DNA of 22,994 bases from QHXW01 sp035297145 (GTDB lineage: Bacteria > Acidobacteriota > Terriglobia > Bryobacterales > Bryobacteraceae): NCBI GenBank assembly GCA_035297145.1, contig DATGZN010000003.1:1-22994 (forward strand). Reading direction: 5' to 3'. Positions 8,509 to 15,473 of this stretch are shown piece after piece (the first letter of the stretch is position 1; the number at the start of each line of letters is the position of its first letter). Position numbers and translations under genes: made by a program. The notes below the pieces were generated by a model, which had not been told where the DNA came from, made no database searches, and worked only from the letters and a program-made list of their open reading frames with translations.

Positions 8509-9441
8509 ATGACCCATCCCGGTGTGGCGTACGCCGCGCTGCTGGTCGGCCCGGACTTTCGTCCGCCACTCACCGCGGATGTATTGCCGACCGAGGGTGT
8601 GATCGCTTCCGCCGTCACGGAAGGTACGCCGCCATTTTGGCGGAGATGGTGGTTCCTGTCGGCTTGTGCGCTCGTGTGTTTAGCCTCTGTATTCGCCCTT
8701 CACCGGTTCCGGCTGAATCAGATGGCGGATAGACTGAATGTCCGCTTTGAAGAACGCCTAGCGGAGCGTATGCGAGTTGCTCAGATATTGCACGATACGT
8801 TATTACAAGGTGTTATCAGCACGTCCATGCAACTCCACATCGCAGTCGATCAATTGCCGGCTGATTCGCCTGCATTCGTGCCCCTCCGTCGTGTATTGAA
8901 ATCCATGGGGCTGGTCGTAGAGGAAGGCCGTACTACTTTACGAGGACTGCGCTCGACAGAAAGCGTTCATGATCTGGAACGCGCACTGTCTGAGATTCCG
9001 CAAGAACTCGGATTGCAAGGAGACGTGAGCTTTTGTGTCACGGTGAAAGGCCGGCCCCTGCCATTGCAACCGAGCGTCCGCGTAGGTTTTTACAGTATTG
9101 GAAGGGATGCATTGCTCAATGCATTTCGCCAACCGCGTGCCAGGGAAGTCAAAGTGGAACTTCGCTATAGGCCCAATGAATTCCGGCTTCTTATTCGACA
9201 TGACGGCCGCAAGTCCGGCTCTGAGGTGCTGCATTCGATTCCGCGTGATGTGCAACAACTGGCGGAGAGAATAGGGGCGCGCCTGAAGGTTCGGAATCGC
9301 ATAACTGGTGGTACGCAGATCGACCTTCGAGTGCCAGCTAAGGTTGCTTTTGAATCTCATTCCTCACGTCGCGAAATCGGCTGGCTTGATAGGTTGCATC
9401 AACGCGGTGAGCATCCGGCTGAGCCAGATGGAAAGACCTGA
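8509..9441 (+). pseudogene. Sensor histidine kinase (NarL/DesK type), N-terminally truncated, degraded ATPase domain
   Basis: The frame gives up to 310 residues from ATG 8509. One transmembrane segment (about 47-66, WWFLSACALVCLASVFAL) precedes a HisKA_3 dimerisation region, EERLAERMRVAQILHDTLLQG, with the phosphoacceptor H95. The HATPase part retains an N-box-like RDALLNAF, but the expected DDGxG G1 box reads RHDGRKSG and the usual GLSGMRERA block before ERIGARLKV is missing or altered. Intact relatives carry a long extracellular beta-propeller plus Y_Y_Y domain before the membrane segment; here only about 45 unrelated-looking residues remain. It begins head-to-head with the broken cytochrome gene, so a rearrangement joined the two remnants near 8490. 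I infer a non-functional gene. Confidence 0.7.
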
Positions 9442-9446
9442 ACGGG

Positions 9447-10113
9447 TTAGACCGGGATGGCTCGGTGATCGCACCGAGGTTCGAGGACGCGCTCGCGTGC
9501 CACCTCCGGCTCGAGTGCGGCGGCCGCGAACAGAACCAGCGCGATCCAGAGAAGGTCTGCCAGTAGCAGATGAACGAGTTGCATCCACACCGCAGCGAGG
9601 AGCCAGACATTGAGAAAACCGGCCGAGAGTTGCGCCACAACTAAATTAACCACCGACGACGCGGCCCGAGCGCTTTGCGGAGCCTCGTGCGAAATCGCAA
9701 CCGCAAACGACCACGACACATCCTCCGGCCACCGCTGCCATCACGGCGTGCCAGATCCGCATTCGGATGAACGGGTGCGAGGTGGACGAAAAGTCGGCTA
9801 CCCACCCGCCTCGCAGGGAAACTGAAGGAAACAGCGTGTCTCCCAAAGCTGTAATGGCGCCGCTGACGCCCAGCGCCAAAACAGCCAAAAGCGCAACTCC
9901 AAGGAGCGCCGCCCGCCGCCGGTTATCGCTCCACCGGGGCGCCTGATGTCCGGAGCCCCACCACCCCGCCAGAGCAATCGCTCCGAGCATGAGGAGTGTG
10001 TTGACCAGGTGTGCCGACAAGTAAACCGCGCGTCCGATGGATGCGTCCTGCCCGACGTACTTGAAGAGCTCCAGACCAGCACCCAACAAGGCCTCGGTGA
10101 AGATAAAGACCAC
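9447..10113 (-). pseudogene. ctaA: Heme A synthase (COX15/CtaA) remnant, truncated and frameshifted
   Basis: CtaA oxidises heme O to heme A in the membrane. The upstream part (about 9700-10113) reads VVFIFTEALLGAGLELFKYVG, SAHLVNTLLMLGAIAL, SGAITALGDTLFPS and HPFIRMRIWHAV, which match the second half of the family, including the heme-ligand histidines. Around 9700 the frame breaks and the last two membrane helices continue in another frame as SSVVNLVVAQLSAGFLNV, then LLAAVWMQLVHLLLADLLWIALVLF. The first half of the protein is missing: a TAG at 10117-10119 closes the frame right before the remnant. It is two broken pieces of one gene, without oxidase genes nearby. Confidence 0.8.
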
Positions 10114-10203
10114 GGACTACACGCTCAGCGCTGCGAACAGGTGCTAAGCGGCAGAATGGACAGTCTCATAAAAACGATCGAACACAATATCAGACTGCTT
10201 TAA

Positions 10204-10428
10204 CTAGATTCCGTCGCAGAGTGAGCGTCGCAGGTGGCGGGCTTCCAACGGCCCCCTTGCAGATACGAAGCGGCGCTTGCGCTCCGGGTCGGCCAGCCTA
10301 TCAGCGGAGAGCGTCGTCAGCGCGACGAACCGGTCCAGGTGGGTATCCCGCGCCTTCCGTACCACACCCATGCCGCCCTCGCCCAGCTTTTCGGTGATCT
10401 GATACTGCGCCAGAACCTTACCGACCAT
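10204..10428 (-). pseudogene. N-terminal stub of a Pkn-type Ser/Thr protein kinase
   Basis: The 74-residue frame starts at ATG 10428 with MVGKVLAQYQITEKLGEGGMGVVRKARDTHLDRFVAL, the glycine-rich loop region of bacterial eukaryotic-type kinases (GEGGMGVV). The ATP-binding lysine expected in the ALKVL motif is gone (ALTTL). After ERKRRFV the family sequence ends abruptly and the frame reads unrelated residues to a stop at 10204. All catalytic and activation-loop motifs are absent. The stub is too short to fold as a kinase and is best read as a decayed fragment, one of several in 7540-10428. Confidence 0.8.
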
Positions 10429-10803
10429 GGCGATCTCAGGTCATTGAAGAATACCCTTTAGTGCGGCGAGGTTCGGGCCCCGTGCCTGTTCTCGTGAATG
10501 CCGAATAACCTAAGCGGTGGCCAAGCTGCCCGACGATTGATGAAGCCTGCGGGCAGCGTTGGAGAGAACAAGAGGAGCATCGGTGTAAGAGCGCCCGGCG
10601 GTGGTCGTTCGAACTGTGCGCTCAAAGCGGGTGCTGAAAAGCTGCCTCTCCCCTTCCGCATGCATCAGTTGCAGGTTCATCGTTACTCCGTTTACTCTGT
10701 TAAGGTCGGGCAAAATGGAGCGCGGTTGAAAACGCAGTGGTTACAGTAACCAGTATTCAGCGCCAGCGGCGCATATGTTCTTTATTTTCAAACCACGGTT
10801 ATT
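10429..10803 (+). other. Gene-free stretch between kinase stub and tRNA-Gly fragment
   Basis: About 375 bases without a gene I can support. Short frames exist on both strands, but none has a ribosome site or a recognisable motif. The end (around 10740-10800) is more AT-rich than the surroundings and leads directly into the tRNA-Gly 3' half. It is probably decayed element or intergenic sequence. Confidence 0.4.
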
Positions 10804-10848
10804 CTTCCAAGCTGTTGGTTGCGGGTTCGATTCCCGTCTCCCGCTCCA
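10804..10848 (+). tRNA. 3' half of tRNA-Gly(UCC), fragment; probable integration scar
   Basis: The sequence from 10804 starts exactly at a tRNA-Gly anticodon loop (CTTCCAA, anticodon TCC), then runs through the 3' anticodon stem (GCTG), the T arm (GCGGG TTCGATT CCCGT), the 3' acceptor strand (CTCCCGC), discriminator T and encoded CCA at 10846-10848. The preceding bases (CGGTTATT) do not pair as the 5' anticodon stem, and no D arm or GCGGGAG 5' end is found upstream. It cannot fold into a tRNA. A 3' half starting at the anticodon loop is what an element integrated in a tRNA gene leaves at its far end. Confidence 0.75.
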
Positions 10849-10888
10849 GTATTCAAGAATAGGCACCTTCCGCACACTATAGGCACTC

Positions 10889-11608
10889 ATGGTACGCAGA
10901 CTGGCAATCATCGGGTTCGGCGTGAGTTATCTGCTGCTCGCCGACGACGCACCGCGGCAAAAGGTGCAGATCAGCAAAACAGAGCACATCGATTTCCCGG
11001 CCGGTGGTGTGCTCAGGATCAAGAACTCGGTGGGCGAGGTTGCGGTGGAGGGCTGGGATCGCCCCGACGTCGAAATCACGACGGTTAAGTCCACCAAGGT
11101 GGAGCATGCTCCGCAGGAGCTTCAGAAAGCCCGTAACGAGCTGGATCGAGTGCAAATCGATGTGCACCGCGATGGCGACGAATTGATCATTACTACCGAC
11201 TTTCCCGGCCGTCATTCCCTCTCGGGCCTTTTGTGCGGCACTGACTTCGATCTCGATTACCGGATCAACGTCCCAGCCAATACCCGGTTGATCGCCGATC
11301 ACACGTTTGGCGAAGTGCATGTGAACAACCTGACGAGCGACATCCAGGTGGCGGTCCGTCAGGGGGAGATTACACTAGGTCTGCCCGAGGAAGGCCGGTA
11401 CACGATCAACGCCCAGAGCAATTTCGGCAGCGTGGTCTCCGACTTCCCCGGACATGAGAAGCGCAAATTTTGGTTCATCGGCCATCGGGTCGAGAATGAC
11501 TCGTCCGCCCCGCACAAGCTGAACCTAAAGATCGGTTACGGGGACATCATTATTCTCAAAACACGAATACCAAAAATGCCTGCGGCGCTGAATGGCACCG
11601 CCAAATAG
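10889..11608 (+). CDS. DUF4097-like exported beta-helical protein
   Basis: The 239-residue product starts with a short signal-peptide-like segment (MVRRLAIIGFGVSYLLLADD, cleavage possible near residue 18). The body is beta-rich: ISKTEHIDFPAGGVLRIKNSVGEVAVEGWDRPDVEITT is the typical opening of DUF4097-type putative adhesin domains, followed by repeating strands such as TRLIADHTFGEVHVNNLTSDIQVAVRQGEITLGL. The role of this family is not established. The gene begins 40 bases after the tRNA-Gly fragment, so its native promoter may have been replaced. A weak AGG lies before the ATG. It is intact, unlike the genes to its left. Confidence 0.72.
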   Translation: MVRRLAIIGFGVSYLLLADDAPRQKVQISKTEHIDFPAGGVLRIKNSVGEVAVEGWDRPDVEITTVKSTKVEHAPQELQKARNELDRVQIDVHRDGDELIITTDFPGRHSLSGLLCGTDFDLDYRINVPANTRLIADHTFGEVHVNNLTSDIQVAVRQGEITLGLPEEGRYTINAQSNFGSVVSDFPGHEKRKFWFIGHRVENDSSAPHKLNLKIGYGDIIILKTRIPKMPAALNGTAK

Positions 11609-11702
11609 GATGGCGCACGAACAAGCGTAGGCGCTTGCGCATCGGCTATCACTCGTCAGCCCGACGACTTGCCATGGATGCGGTTTCGATCACCAGCCTC
11701 AG

Positions 11703-12962
11703 ATGAGCGGTGAGACGCATCATTTTCGCTGGTACATTTGCGGCCTCCTTTTTTACGCCACGAGTGTCAATTACCTCGATCGCCAGGTGCTGGGCCTGCT
11801 CAAGCCGGTGCTCGCCCGCGAGCTGGGATGGCACGAGGCGGATTACGGCTGGGTGGTATTTGCCTTTCAGGGCGCGTATGCCTTGATGATGCCGCTGGCG
11901 GGGCGCATCATCGACCGCGTGGGCACGCGCTTGAGCTACACGCTGGCGGTGCTGGTCTGGAGCCTGGCGTCGATGTCGCACGCGTTGGCGCGCAGCGCTG
12001 TGCAGTTTGCGGCAGCCCGCTTTGTCCTGGGCATCGGCGAAGCGGGGAATTTTCCGGCGGCTATCAAGACTGTCGCCGCGTGGTTCCCGAAACGGGAACG
12101 AGCGCTGGCTACCGGCATTTTCAATAGCGGATCTAATCTTGGCGCGCTGATCGGACCGTTACTTGTTCCATTCGTTGCGCAGCACTTTGGATGGCGCCTT
12201 TCCTTCGTGGTCACGGGTTTCCTGGATCTGTTGTGGGTCGCGGCCTGGCTTTTAATCTACCGGCAGCCGCGCGAGCACAAGCGCCTCTCGGCGGAGGAAC
12301 TGGCGCTCATTGAATCCGACGGTTCCGAAGAATCGGTGCGCGCGATTCCATACCGGCGCTTGCTCGGCACGCGGGCTGCGTGGGCCTTCCTGCTCGGAAA
12401 GTTCCTCACGGACCCGGTCTGGTGGTTCTACCTTTTCTGGTTGCCGGGGTTTCTCAACCGCAGATATGGCCTCGATCTTGCCAGCCTGGGTCCGCCGCTC
12501 ATCGCTGTCTACCTGGCGGCGGATGTGGGTTCCATCGGTGGAGGTTGGTTATCCGGCCGCCTCCTTGGGCGCGGCTACTCGCTCACTCGCGCGCGCAAAA
12601 CGGCTCTTATGACCTGTGCCCTGGCTGTGGTGCCCGTCTCGGCGGTCATGTACGCAGGCGGAAACCTGTGGCTGGCCGCCGGTCTGGTGGCTCTGGCAGC
12701 GGCAGCGCATCAGGGCTGGTCGGCCAATCTGTTCACCCTGGCTTCGGATACGTTCCCGTCTTCGGCCGTGGGCTCCGTTGTGGGACTTGGCGGATTGGGA
12801 GGTGCGGTCGGCGGGATGCTCGTCTCGCCGGTTGTCGGCTATTGGCTGGATTATTCGCACGGCGCGTACGGCCCGTTGTTTTTCTGCGCCGGCTTCGCCT
12901 ACCTGTTCGCCTTCCTCGTAATTCATTTGCTGCTTCCCAAATTCGAGCAGCCAAAGGTGTAA
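11703..12962 (+). CDS. MFS transporter, hexuronate/anion:cation symporter (ExuT-like) family
   Basis: The 419-residue protein has about 12 hydrophobic segments, as expected for the major facilitator superfamily. The N-terminus (WYICGLLFYATSVNYLDRQVLGLLKPVL) and the loop 2-3 motif GRIIDRVGTRLSY are typical, and the block RFVLGIGEAGNFPAAIKTVAAWFPKRERALATGIFNSGSN is strongly like sugar-acid (hexuronate, galactonate) importers of the ACS family. It probably imports a sugar acid by proton symport across the inner membrane, but the substrate is only inferred. No catabolic gene is adjacent. No clear Shine-Dalgarno is seen before ATG 11703. It is the last host gene before the tRNA-Thr fragment at 13067. 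Confidence 0.9.
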   Translation: MSGETHHFRWYICGLLFYATSVNYLDRQVLGLLKPVLARELGWHEADYGWVVFAFQGAYALMMPLAGRIIDRVGTRLSYTLAVLVWSLASMSHALARSAVQFAAARFVLGIGEAGNFPAAIKTVAAWFPKRERALATGIFNSGSNLGALIGPLLVPFVAQHFGWRLSFVVTGFLDLLWVAAWLLIYRQPREHKRLSAEELALIESDGSEESVRAIPYRRLLGTRAAWAFLLGKFLTDPVWWFYLFWLPGFLNRRYGLDLASLGPPLIAVYLAADVGSIGGGWLSGRLLGRGYSLTRARKTALMTCALAVVPVSAVMYAGGNLWLAAGLVALAAAAHQGWSANLFTLASDTFPSSAVGSVVGLGGLGGAVGGMLVSPVVGYWLDYSHGAYGPLFFCAGFAYLFAFLVIHLLLPKFEQPKV

Positions 12963-13066
12963 GCAGGACACCGCGCGCGCAAAACGGGAAGCGAACGCGT
13001 CAAGCCGGATTGCGTTTCAACCTTTGCTCCGTTTAACCTGATAAAGCAGGCTTAGGTGGCCATTCG

Positions 13067-13106
13067 GCTGGCGTAGCTCAGTTGGTAGAGCATCTGATTT
13101 GTAATC
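13067..13106 (+). repeat. attL: 5' half (nt 1-40) of tRNA-Thr(UGU), left end of element
   Basis: These 40 bases are identical to 18431-18470, the first 40 bases of the complete tRNA-Thr gene, running from the first acceptor base through D arm and anticodon loop to two bases of the 3' anticodon stem. Identity stops on both sides (CATTCG versus GATAA upstream; GCTGCG versus AGAGGG downstream). Here the tRNA is cut and followed by element DNA starting with the palindrome GCTGCGCAGC. The stretch 13000-13060 before it would be the native tRNA promoter region. Confidence 0.93.
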
Positions 13107-13186
13107 GCTGCGCAGCGCTTTTGCAAGTCTTTCCGTTGTAATACTAACCCCTTCAGTATCAACACTTCAGATAGTTATTCCGCCCT

Positions 13187-13216
13187 AACGGGCACGATGA
13201 ATTTGCGCCCGTTTTT
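13187..13216 (+). terminator. Intrinsic terminator just inside the left end
   Basis: A 7-bp stem AACGGGC (13187-13193) / GCCCGTT (13207-13213) is followed by a T-run (13212-13216). It lies about 80 bases after the truncated tRNA-Thr and would stop transcripts entering from the old tRNA promoter. Confidence 0.6.
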
Positions 13217-13224
13217 GTCCCCTT

Positions 13225-13249
13225 GTCCCCACGATTTCCCCCAAGGTCA
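13225..13249 (+). repeat. 25-bp direct repeat, left copy (non-coding)
   Basis: The 25 bases from GTCCCC to AAGGTCA are identical to 18365-18389, inside the last codons of the integrase gene. In the excised circle the two copies would lie on either side of the attP core. They may be integrase arm-type sites or the relic of an older integrase 3' end. Confidence 0.85.
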
Positions 13250-13429
13250 GCGCCCGCGTGCTGGGCCCACGACACTCCCCATGGCGCTGTCGGATCCCAT
13301 CGCCAATGATGGCGAGTTTGCCGGCGCACCGCGCGGTAACGATCTCTTAAAAAACATTTCGCCCATGGAATGTAGCGGAAACGTTTTATGTCTGCTATGT
13401 TTTTTTGCTCGCTGATCCATGATCGTGGC

Positions 13430-13648
13430 ATGGAAAAAGTCCTGTTGTCTGAGTTCGAGGTGCAAACGTTCTACGGGGTCGCTGTCCACCAGCTTCGCAG
13501 AATGCGTGCGCGTGGTGATGGCCCGCAGTTTGTCAAGGTTTCCGGAACGATGGGTAAGACCGGTGGGCGTGTCCTCTACCGCGTAAAAGATATCGAGGCC
13601 TGGTTAGCGACAAAGCCAACGGGGGGCAAGGTGGCCGCTGCGCAATGA
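13430..13648 (+). CDS. AlpA/excisionase-like helix-turn-helix regulator
   Basis: The 72-residue protein from ATG 13430 has the compact MerR-like winged helix of AlpA and excisionase proteins: MEKVLLSEFEVQTFYGVAVHQLRRMRARGDGPQFVKV, then a hairpin and RVLYRVKDIEAWLATKP. The start is chosen by this pattern; upstream ATGs at 13388 and 13397 would add an unrelated hydrophobic tail. Proteins of this type either bend att DNA for excision or activate satellite gene expression. Its stop overlaps the next start (ATGA at 13645-13648), so it heads a coupled three-gene run. With the integrase it could set the direction of recombination; this is an inference from family and position. Confidence 0.75.
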   Translation: MEKVLLSEFEVQTFYGVAVHQLRRMRARGDGPQFVKVSGTMGKTGGRVLYRVKDIEAWLATKPTGGKVAAAQ

Positions 13649-13962
13649 GGTTCCGATTCCCCTTCCCGTTTCGCGGGCGCTTCTGGAATGCGGTTTCCCT
13701 CGGTGATGACATTCCTGAGGCTCAGGCTTTTTTGTCGATCGTGCATGATCGCCGGCGGAGCTACTGGCGTTGGACGGTGCCCACTTGTCCGCTCTGTCGG
13801 CGGCAGCATGTCCATGGCGGTGGCGAGCTAGACGAAGATCCGCAGAGCTATTTGAATGCGCGCGCGGCGCATTGCCAGTGCAAAACGACGCATGGGTCTT
13901 ACGAATTAGTCGACGGAGATCCGGCGCGGACGGAACGCCTGATGTCAAGCAGGTGGGGATGA
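13645..13962 (+). CDS. Small protein with zinc-finger-like Cys/His cluster
   Basis: The 105-residue product overlaps its neighbours at both ends by ATGA (13645-13648 and 13959-13962), so it is translationally coupled to the AlpA-like gene before and the primase-like gene after. It contains CPLCRRQHVHG (C48, C51, H55, H57) and AAHCQC (H76, C77, C79), enough ligands for a zinc site. The arrangement CPxCxRxHxHG followed by HCxC recalls small phage or actinobacterial proteins that I know only as hypothetical. No membrane segment. It may help recognise DNA in replication, given the position beside the primase domain, but the function is not known. Confidence 0.72.
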   Translation: MRFRFPFPFRGRFWNAVSLGDDIPEAQAFLSIVHDRRRSYWRWTVPTCPLCRRQHVHGGGELDEDPQSYLNARAAHCQCKTTHGSYELVDGDPARTERLMSSRWG

Positions 13963-14258
13963 AGAAGCCTCCACAGAAGACCGTGGGGGGCGCGCGCAAG
14001 GCGCTGTTGGTGCGTGCTGGCGCACGCCTTCGGCAGTTGGGTCATGGTGCGGCCGAAATTTTCGCAACGATCTCGGCGGTTAACGCGGAGCGTTGTGATC
14101 CGCCCTTGGAAGAAGCCGTGCTGCGCACGATCGCTGACTCAACGGCGCGCCGCTCTGCGGCCGCAGACGCTAAGGGCCACGCCCCAAGATCCCTCATCGT
14201 CGATGGCGCGCCGGCGGCTCCGCGCGGGGCGAGCGTCAGTGGCGGTATCGCCCTCTGA
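13959..14258 (+). CDS. Stand-alone primase C-terminal (PriCT-1-like) domain protein
   Basis: The 99-residue protein starts at ATG 13959, inside the stop of the preceding gene. Residues 13-65, RKALLVRAGARLRQLGHGAAEIFATISAVNAERCDPPLEEAVLRTIADSTARR, follow the primase C-terminal 1 pattern (AGRLR...L..N...C.PPL....I..S). That domain normally sits between a primase-polymerase and a helicase in phage and plasmid replication proteins. Here neither is present: the protein ends after a low-complexity tail, so it is either a minimal adaptor that recruits a helper or host primase or helicase, or the remnant of a larger protein. Iteron-like repeats begin at its last codon, consistent with a replication role. 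Confidence 0.68.
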   Translation: MKKPPQKTVGGARKALLVRAGARLRQLGHGAAEIFATISAVNAERCDPPLEEAVLRTIADSTARRSAAADAKGHAPRSLIVDGAPAAPRGASVSGGIAL

Positions 14259-14430
14259 ACTGGAACACCGGGGGAACTGGAACACCGACTGGAACACCGG
14301 AAACCCGTGATCCATAAGCCAGTTTCACTCCGGTGTTCCAGTGTTCCAGTATCCACGTGTATATAAGGAATCGGTTCGGATACTGGGTGTTGTATAGGTG
14401 TAGGAACCCACCTTTCGGGCGGAACACCGG
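14259..14430 (+). repeat. Iteron-like repeat cluster, candidate replication origin
   Basis: The 12-mer ACTGGAACACCG occurs three times in direct orientation (14259-14270, 14276-14287, 14288-14299), once as an exact reverse complement (14331-14342), and once more as a 9-base partial inverted copy (14342-14350). The core GGAACACCGG recurs at 14421-14430. An AT-rich patch (GTATATAAGGAA, about 14358-14370) lies inside the cluster. Several short repeats plus an AT-rich patch directly after a primase-like gene is the usual plan of a phage or satellite origin. The inverted copies could also form a large hairpin or act as a terminator. The stretch 14259-14607 holds no gene. Confidence 0.65.
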
Positions 14431-14607
14431 GACGCCGGAGACACCGTGGCATTTTGCGGTGCATGTTAATCTGAAGCCGACCGAAGAGGGCCACGCGGGA
14501 CCGGGGGGTGGGTAAAATCCTGGGAGATCGGCCCCTGCCGTGACCGTTGCCCAGCCAAATTTTCGCGTTGCGGGGAATCTGGAGATTTGCTTTTTGTGTT
14601 AACCGCT

Positions 14608-14985
14608 ATGCCAATGCGCGCCGCGCCCGATGAAGAGGCCCTCGAACCTGCCGGCGACGTGGATGACATCGCCACGCTATCACCCGCCGCGCGGAAAATT
14701 TGGGACGAAGGCATCGCCAGCGGTGCGTTTCCCGACCGGCCCAGCCAAGCGATGCTCGTGCGCTTCTGCCGCCTGCAAGATCAGATCCGCGACGCGGACG
14801 CTAAGATCCTGGTGACCGGCGGGGCGGTGATTCGCAACCGTTTTGGCGAACCGAAGCCAAACCCCTGGGTCAAGATCCGTCTGGAGCTGATCCGCGAGAG
14901 CTGCCGTGTCTTCCGGCTGCTTGGGTGGGATCAGGAGCCGCGTGGTGGCCAGCAAGGGGACCTGTTTTGGCCGCCCGCCCGGTAG
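14608..14985 (+). CDS. Phage terminase small subunit, P27-like
   Basis: The 125-residue product has the P27-family layout: acidic start (EEALEPAGDVDDIATLSPAARKIWDEG), a helical DNA-binding part, then GAVIRNRFGEPKPNPWVKIRLELIRES and a final RLLGWDQEPRG, corresponding to the family's G-NP-----L--LGL-P end. Small terminase binds the packaging site and loads the large subunit onto DNA. ATG 14608 is chosen; ATG 14614 and a TTG at 14587 are alternatives, and no strong ribosome site is seen. There is no large terminase beside it. In phage satellites a lone terS redirects the helper's packaging machinery; in a degraded prophage it would be a leftover. Confidence 0.78.
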   Translation: MPMRAAPDEEALEPAGDVDDIATLSPAARKIWDEGIASGAFPDRPSQAMLVRFCRLQDQIRDADAKILVTGGAVIRNRFGEPKPNPWVKIRLELIRESCRVFRLLGWDQEPRGGQQGDLFWPPAR

Positions 14986-15033
14986 CGGAAGAAGCGCCGG
15001 CCTCTTCTAGAACAAGTTTGTAGTACAAGCCGC

Positions 15034-15093
15034 GAGCGCGCACAAACTCGACGCGCTCACGGCGGAGTGCCTGAACCCGTGCCAGGGCACGGG
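15034..15093 (+). other. Two strong hairpins between terS and the Cys-rich gene
   Basis: GAGCGCG (15034-15040) pairs with CGCGCTC (15052-15058), and CCCGTGC (15076-15082) pairs with GCACGGG (15087-15093) across a 4-base loop. Neither has a T-run, so they are not ordinary terminators. They could be leader structure of the next gene or part of a packaging site near terS. Confidence 0.45.
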
Positions 15094-15142
15094 CGGCGGG
15101 CGCACCACGCACCACCAAACCAACAATCGAGGATCAACGACG

Positions 15143-15406
15143 ATGGCAATAAACAGAGCTGCGCGCGAGCGAATGGGCAGATTGAGTCACGACATGCACG
15201 CAATTTTAGACAAAGCGAAGCGTGCCGGCCGCGCGGCGGAGGAGGAGTGTGGCTGCGAATGTCAGAGCTGCATCGATGGCGATTGCGAGAAATGCTCGAA
15301 CACCGAATGCGACGACAAGAATTGCGTCGACTGCCCGATGCAGGCAAGCAGCCTTAAGGACTTGCAAGCCAGACTCGATCATCTGGATCTCGCACTGCGC
15401 TTCTGA
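15143..15406 (+). CDS. Cysteine-rich small protein (nine Cys in 29 residues)
   Basis: The 87-residue protein has a basic helical N-terminus (residues 1-31), then a cluster of nine cysteines (C36, 38, 40, 43, 48, 51, 56, 61, 64) spaced with Asp/Glu (CECQSC...DGDCEKCSNTECDD), and a short C-terminal helix (LKDLQARLDHLDLALRF). A ribosome site (GAGGA) lies about 9 bases before ATG 15143. The spacing suggests metal binding, probably zinc. I recall similar Cys/Asp-rich tails near prohead-protease genes in some prophages, but this is memory, not a search. It is the last gene of the left plus-strand block and faces the 33-aa membrane gene across a shared hairpin. Confidence 0.7.
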   Translation: MAINRAARERMGRLSHDMHAILDKAKRAGRAAEEECGCECQSCIDGDCEKCSNTECDDKNCVDCPMQASSLKDLQARLDHLDLALRF

Positions 15407-15473
15407 TCTCCACCAGATCGGCGGTAACGCGCGTTCACCACCTGGATTGATGATTCTTTTTGTCGCGTAGAGA

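Larger units (their letters stand above)
13107..13429 (+). other. Left-end non-coding region of the element
   Basis: No gene is supported in these 323 bases. The region holds a palindrome at the junction (GCTGCGCAGC, 13107-13116), the terminator at 13187-13216, the left 25-bp repeat and presumably the promoter of the AlpA-like gene; a reading frame at 13197-13415 lacks any coding sign. Confidence 0.5.

Noticed and set aside
13197..13415. Frame across the left end of the tRNA-Thr element
   Set aside because: It runs across a terminator and the 25-bp repeat, lacks a ribosome site and has no coding-like composition.
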